Of a stretch of 64,000 nt of DNA, positions 1-11,389 are shown in pieces. How positions within the stretch are numbered: the stretch's first letter is position 1; each line of letters starts with the position of its first letter. The position numbers and the translations under genes are program-made. This DNA comes from Heliocidaris tuberculata (taxonomy: Eukaryota > Echinodermata > Echinoidea > Camarodonta > Echinometridae). The stretch is from assembly GCA_025618425.1 (NCBI GenBank), contig CM046832.1:71324187-71388186 (forward strand). Direction: 5' to 3'. The notes beneath the pieces are model-generated. The model was not told the origin of the DNA. It worked only from the letters and a program-made list of their open reading frames with translations, and did not search any database.

Positions 1-1225
1 TTGCTCAATAGGTCAACAGACAAACCATGTTTGTAGAAATGGAATACCATCTGTATGGAAAAACTATAGGTGAAAAAGCAATTTTTCATATATTCCTGAT
101 TTATCATGTACAGAGTTCAATATGGCACTCTCAGAAATAAAAGGGTCAAAATATCATAATCCCATCTGACTTGTTTCTCTTAGCACTCCTTGTGGTATTT
201 TGTTTGATGAAAACCAATCATTATTTAGCCTAGGGCTTTTCATTCTCTCTGTGTAGCTCTAGAACTCTCCCTTGGTCACTAAGATCTTGACCCTAAATCA
301 TCCAGCCCTATTCAAATCTCTTGCTTTCTTGGACTGAAACCCATGTGGGAGACTGCTAAATATGAATTGCAGCCTAAGGGCTGAAAACATATCTGTTTGG
401 ATGGTGATGTTTTGGGGGAATTTGTATGCTTTTTGACTTATGAGCTCTTGTTGCATAAATTCAGTAGACACTCTTTTTGCACGTAGACATTTTTATGCAT
501 GTCATCCTTTATTCCTTCTTCACCTCTCTCTCTCTCTCTCTCCCCCCCCTCTCTCTCTTTCTCTCTCTTTCTCTCTCTTGCTCTTTCTTTCTCTTTGTCT
601 CTCCCTTATACACATTCCCTAAATTAATTTGACAATTCAGGCATGCAGACTCACATTGAAAATTCTTTTAAAAAGATCTATAAAGGCATTACCAGTGTTT
701 GACGGCCATGCACCCATTTAGTACTATATATAGAAGCAGTGATGTTGAAGATTAGTATAGTTAACAGGATGGGAGATGATTCAGTGGGTGTTGTGATATG
801 CACCCATGTCCTCAAGTTACCTTGTGCCAATATGGGTTTATAATTACACCAACTAAACACAACTGTTGTCATCTTCTCTTTTAATAGCTTAAGTTTTTGA
901 TACTCTATGTGACCATGAGCCAGTTTCTACATCTTACAATGATATAAAGTTTCTCCCATTTCTGTTGTTCTTTCACTTTCTCTGTACAAAACCAGAAAAA
1001 AGGGAATTTGTTTATTAAAGAGCCTTAGATTGAATCCAGATACTTTTCATGATCATGGACTATAGCTTTCAGTGATTCAAAGTTGTATCTCTGTTTGATC
1101 CAACTTTATTATATGAGACACCAAGAATACACAAGTTTTATGAAAAGCTATGCATTTCACTTGGTTTTTGTTCCAGCTTCTGTTCACTCACTGTATTCTC
1201 TTTCTTTTCTTGTTTTGTTCTACAG
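1..1225 (+). other. Intron (3' part) upstream of PH-domain terminal exon
   Basis: No reading frame here looks like a conserved protein. The segment ends in a good splice acceptor: a pyrimidine-rich run and TACAG immediately before 1226. It contains a CT-rich microsatellite with a C run at about 524-605. It is best read as the last intron of the plus-strand gene whose terminal exon follows. The upstream exons lie outside the window. Confidence 0.55.
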
Positions 1226-1374
1226 TGAAGTGTGGTTTCAAGGTACGTTCAACAGACCCCAATCTCTCTCAGTCCTTCACACTGCATTCAAGCGATGAGC
1301 ATGACAAGAAGCAATGGCTTCAACTCTTCAGAAGCGCCATCAGGAGAGCAAGACAAGATGAAACGAGCGTCTGA
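1226..1374 (+). CDS. Terminal coding exon of a PH-domain protein, Rho-GEF-like, 5' partial
   Basis: The exon begins after a TTCTACAG acceptor. It carries the last two bases of a split codon plus 48 codons and a TGA at 1372-1374. The peptide reads KCGFKVRSTDPNLSQSF, then TLHSSDEHDKKQWLQLF, then RSAIRRARQDETSV. A beta-strand pair followed by a helix with an invariant-looking Trp (KKQWLQLFRSAI) is the standard end of a pleckstrin-homology domain. Spacing and wording resemble PH domains paired with Dbl-homology Rho GEFs (NET1/ARHGEF3-type is one possibility), but too little is present to name it. The chain ends 14 residues after the helix core in ETSV, which fits a class I PDZ ligand (T at -2, V at 0). 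The rest of the gene is outside the window. PH identity is fairly secure; the GEF assignment is a guess. Confidence 0.6.
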
Positions 1375-4300
1375 GCCCCCCCCCCCCCTCCCCCTGCAGC
1401 CCTACCCTCTAACCCTGCTGAAGAGATGACCCCTCACCATCCCCGCTTGCACTCCTCATCTTTTCATCAATCACTAAGAGACGTTGCCGTTTATGATCTA
1501 TGATAGAGAGAGCAATGAGCTTGATGATGATTTGGATCAAAGACAATGACCATACCTCTATGAATATCTGGACTGAGGACACTTTTTAATGGTCGACGGG
1601 GAAGTCAATCGACAGGGAGAAAGCCATTTGTATTTTGTCTCCTTCCACATCATGTACAACATCTTGCCATGTAGAGAGAGGAGAGCCGGTAGAATGAGCG
1701 ACACTGGACGGGCAAGAGGCGTAGTGAAACCACGCAGGAAAAACGTGACTTATCGCACCATCATTTGACACTCTAGAGACCTCTAAGGTTGTGACACTTG
1801 TCACCAACCTCTTGCCTGCCAGCCACTCACTTCAGTACCCTTGTCACATTCCATTCCAGACAAATAAGGCTTTAGTGGAAACTCAACATCATATCCTGCA
1901 CTTCACACATCATAAGGAGAACCCAACAAATGCTAATTATTCAAGATATATTCATATATATTTTTGTATTAGTTGTGCAAGATTTAGTTGTAAGGTGAAG
2001 TGTATTGTGTTTGTATGTGAGTTACATGTCACCACTTTACAGCCATGTTACTATGGACCAAATATGACTGATTCCAGTCAGCATTTCCATGCATTCAACA
2101 CACAAGGAATCTCAAATGACTGTTGTCATTCATTATCAACATATAGATAGAAGAATATGGGAAACATGTATAGATTGATGTTTCAAATATGATTTTACTT
2201 GCAAACATGAACTCTCCTCTCACCCTTTTTTCATGTGGAATTATTCAAATTATGTGATGCATGTGACTGCCTCTCTGTCATTGTACTTTCATCAAAGTAT
2301 TTCAGGACTAGATCTGTATGAGTAGCATATAGGCATATCTTATGAATATTTTGTACAATGCTGGTTGCTCATACTAAACATGTCTTTTCTTAATCAGGAA
2401 TTTCCTTACTTTTATATTGTAAGTTAAAGCTTTTTATACAAAGGCAATGCAATGTATTCGGAGGTGATTATTTTAGTTTCTATTGTCGTCATGTAAAAAA
2501 AAGAAAATGTTTCACAAAAAATATATATATGAAAACTGCACAGAAGTATGGAGTTGATCTTGAAATGTCATTTCACATTCCTATTTTTTCTGTTGATAAT
2601 TCTCAAATTCACTCAAATTGGAGGCACAGATACTTTGCTCTCTCTTTATCTGTCTGTTCATTTTCAATGTGCATTTTTCAAAGTCAATGGAAAAACATCC
2701 TATTTATGCTTTGAAACAATAAGAAAACTGTGGCCATGAATGAAAACTTATTTTCAAGTCAGTAAACAATCTGTATCTTCCTCTTGAATGTTATCTTTTC
2801 AAGTTTCTTTTAATGTAGGACTTCATGTTATTCAAATTTGACCCCCAAAACATCTTGCGGAATGAAATGGCAAAAATCATTGACTCTACTACATAAACAA
2901 CTGCATGGTCAGAGGATTTGACATGGTTTTACCAGTAAGAGGGCCATTCTTTGTAAAGTGAAACAAACGATCACACACGTGACCGTCTAATTTTGACCTC
3001 TGAAAGAAAATGATGTACTCTCATTTAAAAGCATTACCCTCTGTCTGTTGGTGGCAAGACTTTTTAATTTAAGATTTCCAAAATGAGAGACTTCTCCTAC
3101 AAGATGAATACTGAAAAATTAGGTTTTAATCAGCTTATTTTTCAGGATTTTGGTGACACACGTGACTGAGAATGACCCTCGATAATCTTTTGCATTGTTT
3201 ATTGCTGGATTTCATGTTATTGATAAAATTGAACTAGAAAAGTATCTCATTTGAGAAACACAATCTTTCTTTTTTTAAAACCAAATTTGACCGGGTTTCC
3301 ATGACATGATTTAAAATATTGCTTCCCAATTAGTGAATGTGAAACTCTGTACTCTGAATTGAGATTGTTCAGTTCAATATGCATATTAATACTTCAAAAT
3401 CTTTCACACCCTTGGAGGGCAAACCCTGCCCTAGAATATATTATTGCACTACATATGTAAACAAAAGAATCTCTACATTTTTCCATCATGAATCAGATTC
3501 TGATAAATGTGCATAATGTGAAGTTTGTTCATACAGAAGCTATTTTTGCTCAATTTTACAGAAAGGAATTAACTTATACTCCAAATTAATTGAATCAAAA
3601 GTTATTTTAAGATAAATTTTTCTTAGTGTAATGACATGGAACGAGTTAAAGATATTAGTAATGGTGAGTTAGTCCTCATGAGAGAAGAATTCTATATAGA
3701 TGAATATATATTTGTCAGACTCTTTGGATTTGCCACCATGGAATAATGAAAATAGTTGAGAAAATAAGAACAACTTAATATTTTTAGGAAAGCTTATCAT
3801 TATGTGGACAGATTTTATCCCCACAATGCCAGCTATTTATAAGAAGACAAAAAAACAAAACAAAACCAAAATCTTGCCAATGTATACTTTCGTTCTGTAG
3901 AGTTTATGACAAACCTGAAATAGTTCAAGTAAAAACAATTTGTTCCATTTGTATAATATATGTAGAATTGTAGATGTCCATATGCAAATTCTAACTCTGC
4001 AGTGAAATACATGTACATGCACTTTATTAAGTAAATCAGAATGGGGAATAAAAAATGTGTAGAGGAATATGAACAGGCCATTGGGGCCATCATATTTAGA
4101 TGTAAAAGAAATTCCAGCTTTATATATATATTTATATTAATATGTATATTTATAGTAACAACTCCTCTTTCTACACTTTCAATATGATCTTCGTTTGTAT
4201 CTTAGGTACTCAAAAAGTTCGCTTTTAGTCTCTCTCTCTATCCTCTCTGTTCTGCCCTCCTTAGCATTTCTTTCCCTTTTGAATTGGTACATTATACATG

Positions 4301-4700
4301 TATTCAAAGAACACAAGATGTAACAGTCTGTACCCTGAAGGTTATTTGAATGACATTCATGGTGAAAAGCCAAGCTTTGCCCAACATGTTTGCCCAGCTT
4401 GCCTCAATTAAAGATCTAAAGTGCATATTTTTGACACATTTTCGGTTCACCAATACCATTAATACCAATAACAATGTAAATACCAATGTATATTTGTGAG
4501 CACATCACTCAGTGTCCATTTATATACATTGGAGGTGTATGCCTAGAATGACCATGATATGATGTCAGAATTAAAAAAAACAACATCTCATTACGATTTA
4601 AGTTTAAGAAGTATACATTCTATTTAATTGTTCAGAACTTTTATGATTGTTAAGATGCAGAGGTGACATTGAATAAAGAAAAAGCTTCATTGTGCAAAAT
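1375..4700 (+). other. Presumed 3' UTR and downstream sequence of the PH-domain gene
   Basis: Directly after the stop codon there is a C-rich run (1376-1395) and then AT-rich sequence with no credible coding frame. AATAAA-type hexamers occur near 4047 and 4671, so a long 3' UTR ending in this stretch is possible. The end cannot be fixed without transcript data. No repeat family was recognised between 1400 and 4700. Confidence 0.35.
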
Positions 4701-4859
4701 GAAAAAATATAACATTGTCGGATGTTTGTTCTTTTTAACAATAAGTGTGATTGATTAGAATTGCAGTGATGATGTGAAGGATGACATATTATGTTGTTGA
4801 CGGAATGATCACAGTGAAGAAAAAAAAAGCATAATCGATAACAGTTGCTTTAAGGATGA

Positions 4860-5043
4860 CAGTGATGATTATGACAATGATGATAGCCATTATATTGATG
4901 ATGATGATGATGATGATGAAGAAGATGGTGTTGGTGATGATTGTAATGAAAATGATAACAATGGTGATGATGATGATGATGATGATGATGATAGCAATTA
5001 TATGATGATGATGATAGCAATTGAATTGACCCCCCCCCCCCCC
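4860..5043. repeat. GAT/ATG trinucleotide microsatellite ending in a C run
   Basis: Degenerate (GAT)n/(ATG)n repeats run from about 4862 to 5022 and are followed by a run of C. Open frames through this block are products of the repeat and not genes. Confidence 0.85.
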
Positions 5044-5049
5044 ATTCAT

Positions 5050-7131
5050 CCTGTTTTAAGAAGTAGATATGAGTTCAAATTCATCTTTACTCGCTCTTTT
5101 TTTTCACTTCTAAATACGCCTATCTTCCTATCTTTAATGACCTTCCAAACAAATTATGGTCCCACCCATACCCCTCCCCCCCAAACAAACAAAAAAGGGT
5201 AAAATGTCCCGATTTCAAGAATGATAAATTATTAAGGTGATATTCAGGCCAATTTGATTCGTAGAAATTAGGAGATACGATTACATACGATAAGGAGATA
5301 CCAAAGGACAGTAGAATTGTTGCAATCGGACTTTGTCAGTCTGTAAGATATGCCGACTTCGTTCATTTCAGTATTCATTTCTCAGCATACGGAGCCCAAT
5401 ACCCTGGACAAATACACGTCATTTCTATTTACAGAAACGCCATGAATGTCCATTTTCCCCTTATTTTTACAATCCAAGAATTCTTAAGGGTCACCCTCGT
5501 ATCTCGAGTGTATCCGTCTTCCCCCACTCGGACTTTGTTCAGGGATGCGACATGGCCTGTGAAGACGAGTGCAAACCAGGATTTGTCCACTTCGACATCT
5601 TTTCAACCACCTCTACTAAAGATGGAACAACCTCTTACAAACTTTAAGCATGAACTCGAAGCGTGCAATGAGACAGAGTTCAATAGCTTCTTGAATTGTT
5701 TTCAAGAAAGGACAAGCTATTACCTACTTCAAATCTTTCTTTTTTTTCAAAAACACTCCAATAAAATATGGTCAAGTGTACTTTAAAAGCACGGCTTCCC
5801 ATTGTTATGTTGTCTACACTGCAAAATATGGGATAAGAATAGATATTTTGAGATGTCCCATGAAGATGAAAAAGGAGCAAAAACTTGGATGTTTGCTGTA
5901 AAATAATTCAAGATTCCACTTCAAATAGTCAAGGCTGTAACAATTCCCTGGACAGTCTAAACATGGCAAACAGGTCGCGGACATAGACTAAGTATGCTTC
6001 ACTCGCGCAGCCAAGGGGTGGGGGTGCAATTACCCCCTCCCCCACCCAAATAATGTTTTGGGGGTGTTTTGAGAGTAGATTTGAGACTTTAGAAATCAAT
6101 CGACAAAACGCCATTGGAATAGTGATAAAATGTGTGTGATGTTCTTTAAAAATTGGTGAAAGAAACACATTTTTCCAATGTAAAAGTTTGAAAATTGTAA
6201 AACTTGTTAGGTTCGATTGCCAGAAGGAATTATGATCATTGATTATTATTAATAATCTTTTATAATAATCATCACTGATTATCGATAATCAATGAAAATA
6301 ATCATTACTATATTCTTCATCTTATAACGTAATGTATGAATTAATGCGTTGTCATGGTTACGGGCGACATGAACTTAATTTCTGTCGGGAAATATTGGTG
6401 GATGGTTACCGCTCAATGAAAAATGCCTGTACGTAACTGCATACTTCATAGCTGACCTCAGCATTTTCTTTATTTATAAGTATATTTTTGGTGATTCGAC
6501 TTCGCATCAATCTAAAAGTGCAGGCCCCTACCGTCATAGGAGTTGCGATTGATCAGAATCGAATCAAGTCCTACAATCAATCGCAAATTTACAGTCTTAG
6601 ATCTCTTATGTTCAGATTTACGATTGATACCAATCTCTAGTCAAGTTAGTTGCGATCGACAGGCCCGGAATCAATCAAACAGTTTATAAGACAGAGGCTT
6701 GCCTTCAATACTCACTGATATTGATATCTCCCCAAAGCCATCAATTTATCTTCAGTTGTAAATGTTACACACCATCACAAAGCACTGGCGTAAATCCGGG
6801 GGTGGGGGGGGGGGATATATCCCCCACCTTTTGAGGAGGGGGGGGGGTGGCCTGTACAATCATCCCCCCACTTTTCACGAAAGAAATGAAAAAATATATG
6901 TTACTAGATAATTGTTTTATTGGCGAAAATTCTCCCTGAAATGCCGCTAAACACTTTAATTGAATCAACTTTAATTTTAAAAATGCTAATAAAGGGCCTG
7001 CTCACCATCGCCATACGAAAGACCCATGCCATTATCATAAAACTGAAAAAAAAAAATGCCGTTCCCTTCAAATCATGACATGTACATGGGCAAGTGGTTA
7101 AGATGGAATGTCAATCAATAATAAATGTCAA

Positions 7132-7176
<45 letters not shown>

Positions 7177-7938
7177 CATAATTATCACTATCATTATCAT
7201 TATAATAATTATCATTATTAACTTTGTTATGACTATCATCATTATTATCATAATCGTATCGATTATTATAACCATCATTATTTATATTTTCTTTTATTAG
7301 TATCTCTATAATAAAGTGCAATCATCAGTTTTAATATTATTATTATCAACAGGTAAAGTATTATCACTTCTGTTTTGTTTATTATTCTTCTTTTTCTTTC
7401 TTCTTTTTCTTCTATTATCCTGATGAAGATGATAATGATGACGACAAGGAGGATGATGATTGTTATTTGTTACGGTAATTGTTGTTATTATCATCATCAT
7501 CATCATCATTTTCATAGTTATATTACTATTATTTTGGTATATTAAATTGTTATTGATAATGTTATTCATAAAATTATTTTTATTTTCATCCTTATATTTA
7601 TATTTTATAAAATATATCTAAAATAACTTTACCACTTTTCATGTTAGGGTGAGACTGCTTCTCCCCTCTCCACCCCCCCCCCCCCCCCTCACTCTCTCTC
7701 TCTCTGTTTCTCTCTCACTCTCCACGGTCTCAACTTCTGTCTTGAAAGTGGTATTATCATGGTCATTATAATAATTGTATTTGATTTTTTCCTGAGAATG
7801 TACAGAAATTTTAAAGCAACAAATTCTGAAATAAAAGAGATTTCATCTGATTTTATACATCATGTTCAAGACTCTTCTTCACTCTTCTAGAATGACGCAT
7901 CATTTGAAGAAAATTAGATGTTTGTAGACGTTGATTAG

Positions 7939-7981
<43 letters not shown>

Positions 7982-8210
7982 GGGGGTGTGGATGGGTGGA
8001 TTGAATGTGAATGATATGGGAGGGGTATATGCCTATGGGTGTTTTTTGAATGACAAAACGTGCCTTGTGTCTGTCAAACAAGATCACGTTGGCAAATTAT
8101 TTCAACCATTCCCCCCCCCCCCCCCCCCCCCTCCTCGATACGGATTTACGCCACTGTCACAAAGACTTTCAAAATATTTTTTTTTAAACTTGGGGCAATT
8201 TCAGTAGCCT
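5050..8210. other. Intergenic stretch with microsatellites and possible inverted-end element
   Basis: No gene recognised. It contains an AT-rich block (6240-6300), G-rich runs (6799-6847), (ATT)n-type microsatellite 7135-7330, GAT/ATC repeats 7420-7510, a C run with CT repeat 7670-7715, (GT)n at 7941-7979 and a C run at 8111-8131. The word TGGCGTAAATCCG near 6786 recurs inverted near 8141, so 6783-8157 could be one inverted-end element holding the microsatellites; the inverted match is short. Confidence 0.5.
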
Positions 8211-9956
8211 TGTGCACAGTGCTGTAGGACTCGAGTCCGGACTAGGACTCGAGACCGGTCTCGAGTCCCTATTTCTCGGGACTCGGACTCGGACTCGGAC
8301 TCGGACTCGACCAGTGGTGACTCGTGACTCGGGCAAAAATCGGGCCGAGACCGGCAAGGAGACCGGCAATTTTTTTCCGTTTTCCGCTTTTTATTTTAGC
8401 TCCAAAAATTACCCCAGGACACGCAGAAAACCCCACTATTTTCGCGCACCTTGCTCGATTGAGAGGTATTTTGAACATGAACTTTAAAACATCGATCGTC
8501 GTAACGGTACGAGAATGTGCCCAAATAGATGATAGACGTTAAGATAAGTCGTTTTGTGTTCGTATACTAGTACACTCGTTATACACGTATGACACCGACA
8601 AGTACTGAAATTGATATTAACCATTTAGAGATGGATTAATCTATAACACACGTTTCCCATAGACCCCAGGCTGGGATATTTTGGGCAGTCTCAAACAGAT
8701 TACTGTTCTACTTGCATTTCAAGCTAGTATTATAAACTACAGTGTTTATATTCTTTTTATCTTTTTACTTGCAACCTATGTTCCTGTGGCAAAAAGTCAA
8801 ACGTGGCAAAATGTCAAATTCAGCAATTTCTATTTTTTGGCATTGTCAAATGGTTTTATTACCAATGATTACGGTTTAACAATTACATTCGTTTTCCTTG
8901 AGTCATTTAGTAATGTAGTCAGTTTCCAATTCCAAAATGAATGCTAATGTTGCACTTGTATTACAAGCCATTAAGTCAGTTTAATGAACTAGCTGATACA
9001 TGTACAAGGGTTTTAGTAGGGTTTGACAATTAACTTTTTTATTACTTTAATCAGCTATTTGATAAGATTTAACTATTGGTGTTCTTGGTGAAATATTATT
9101 TTTCCCTCTTTTTTCCATTTCAGTAGGAAACTTTCTTTTCTATATTGGCTTTAATGGCATTCAAGTTATCTTTTTGTTCTGTTGACTTATGATTGATAAA
9201 ATACAAAATTATAGGCCTTTGAAATGAACAAATATTAATTTGTGAAACTTTACTTCATTGAGGTATCACAGAAACAATAGAGTCAACTCTCTATAATTAC
9301 TGTGGATACAACCAAAATACTTGGCCTGATAAGACATGTACCTTGGCACAAAAGGAGTGCATGTTCACTTGTTTAGTATTTTTGTCAAAACTTCTGAAAT
9401 TTCACCAGTACACCAAACCATCACCGAAAATCTAACCATAGACATTTATCTCAACATTTCCAATTCAATTTTCTTCCATTCTGTCAGAATTTTTAGTGTT
9501 ATAGCTGGAAATCTTACTGAACTTAATATTATTAAGCACCAAGCGACATGTCACGGCGACAAATCACTCATTTGTGAGCAAGCCTTTATAGTTGTCCGCA
9601 TTCGTACTAAGAAAAGTTACAATAAATTAAATTCTCTGACAAATGAAGTTTTTAATGAACAGAAACTATTTATGTTATAGAGAGTTCACTGTGAGGCATA
9701 TATCATAATAAAAATAATGTGACGTTAAAAAAAATTGCAATTTAGTGTTCCCTTCGGGACCCAGACCCAGACTCGGACTCGGACTCGGACTCGGACTCGG
9801 ACTCGGACTCGGACTCGGACTCGGACTCGGACTCGGAGTCGGACTCGGACTCGGACTCGGATGTCCAGGACTCGGATGCCAGGACTCGGACTTGGACTCG
9901 GACTCCAGGGACTCGGACTCGGATGGGATGGACTCGACTACAGCACTGCCTGTGCA
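8211..9956. mobile_element. Hexamer-bearing element with inverted termini
   Basis: The left edge GCACAGTGCTGTAGGACTCG at about 8214 is matched in inverse by CGACTACAGCACTGCCTGTGC near 9937-9957. Just inside each end is an array of the hexamer GGACTC: short (8278-8310) on the left, and long (9771-9870) on the right, in the same plus-strand sense. About 1.4 kb of AT-rich DNA lies between, without a recognisable protein. It could be a non-autonomous DNA transposon or foldback element with a minisatellite at each end. Target duplications were not clear. Confidence 0.5.
9771..9870. repeat. GGACTC hexamer minisatellite
   Basis: Around fifteen near-perfect copies of GGACTC, degenerating toward 9925. 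Because the unit is six bases, all six frames stay open (Arg-Thr, Gly-Leu, Ser-Glu and similar dipeptides), which explains the many overlapping frames here. Confidence 0.9.
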
Positions 9957-10569
9957 TCGCATTTTTGAGTTGTGCGAACATTACAATGACAAATGTTACG
10001 TACAAGGAACATAATTTCTATGGGGTAATGAAATTGCCCTTGAGTTACTTTCTTGAAAGTGTTTTTGAGCATTCAAAATATCGTTGATCCGCTGTGCAAT
10101 TCGGTGGAGCAGAGGGTTGTGAAGGGAAACCCCCGTTTTAAACCAGCAGTAATGGCTACACCTCGTGCCCTGATCAATATTTCTCATGTTGTGGACCGCT
10201 TTTTATCGTATTGTAAATTCCCCAAGTCATTTGAACCGAATCAACAACAACAACAAATATTTGAAAAATCGAGAAGAACGCTCATATTTCAAACATCCTA
10301 TCCCCTCGCATTGTAATCTATATATAAAGTGTAATATCTTTTAAATGTACCAACTTGGAATATTGCAATGGAAAAAGGAAAATATATATTCTTTTCTTCT
10401 TTTTGTTTGTATTGGTTTATTGACTTTATTTCTCCCATTATAAAAAAAATCAAAAAAATCATAACGTATGCATGTACATAATTATGAGAATGAACTACAT
10501 GATAAAAAAGAGTACATGTATATATAGTGCAGAATCTCAAACCAAGAAACGATTTAAACCTCCACCATA

Positions 10570-10731
10570 TACAGTGGAACCTCGATACAATGAACACTGT
10601 TATAACAAACCCTCGTTATAACAAGGTCATTTTACTAGTCCCACTTCTTTGTATTCTTTTCTTTTTTAGCACTGATATAATAAGGTTTCGATATGGTCCC
10701 AATGAGTTTGTTATAACGAGGTTCGACTGTA
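10570..10731. mobile_element. pogo/Tigger-like MITE
   Basis: Inverted termini start CAGTGGAACCTCGATACAAT (10572) and end with the complement of CAGTCGAACCTCGTTATAAC (10729). TA sits at both edges (10570-10571, 10730-10731) as the target duplication. CAGTNGAACCTCGNTATAAC is the classic terminal sequence of Tigger/pogo elements. At 158 bp it has no transposase, so it is non-autonomous. Confidence 0.8.
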
Positions 10732-11228
10732 TTATCACATCTTTACAACACAGCACAATTTATTAGCAAAAAAATCATGCATTTTCTGCATAAAGACAAA
10801 GATACATTCAGTGTAGCTATCGGACACAGTGTGGTCTGAATTTTTTTCTTTAGCAGCTAAACAATGTATTTCTTGTTTAATATCGTCAGACATTGAGAAA
10901 TTGAAGTTAAACAGTTGAACCACTAAAGCTTTTTTCATATCACGAGATACATGTAATATCTTCAATTTTTACATGCCCAAATGATGTGCTATCTTTAATC
11001 CAGGCTATTTTATCATTTAATTTCCCATTACCTTGGAAATCGGGGTAGTAATAATCTTGGCAAAGAGTACTAATAACAACAATGTAATTATTTTAAAGAA
11101 TCTTCTCATGTGTGCTCTATGAACTTTCAAACTACATATACTGTACATGTACATGCAGGTAGTATTGTAGTTTTTAGTTTATTTCTACAGTACCCATCAC
11201 AAGAGGGCGGTATAATCATATGCCATAC

Positions 11229-11379
11229 AGAGCCCTACATACAGTTTGGCCAACTCGCCTCCTGTTGGGTAACAATATGGCGCATGTTGCTTTGTTAGGC
11301 AAGCTTACAACAAAGGAATATACGCCATGTTGTGCCCAACTGAAACCGAGTTGGCCAAACTCTGTGTATGGATGGCTCT
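11229..11379. mobile_element. MITE with TTTGGCCAACTC inverted ends (copy 1)
   Basis: The left end AGAGCCCTACATACAG, followed by TTTGGCCAACTC, is mirrored at 11349-11379. The inner sequence TGTTGGGTAACAATATGGCG is likewise mirrored by the CGCCATGTTGTGCCCAACTG side. About 151 bp. A second copy lies at about 22157-22304 in the opposite orientation. Confidence 0.7.
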
Positions 11380-11389
11380 GATACCACAT

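Noticed and set aside
5333..5786. Overlapping 104- and 114-residue frames
   Set aside because: Neither has a recognisable domain, splice context or plausible composition; likely chance frames.
9735..10014. Overlapping Arg-Thr, Gly-Leu and Ser-Glu dipeptide frames
   Set aside because: Translation products of the GGACTC hexamer in all frames.
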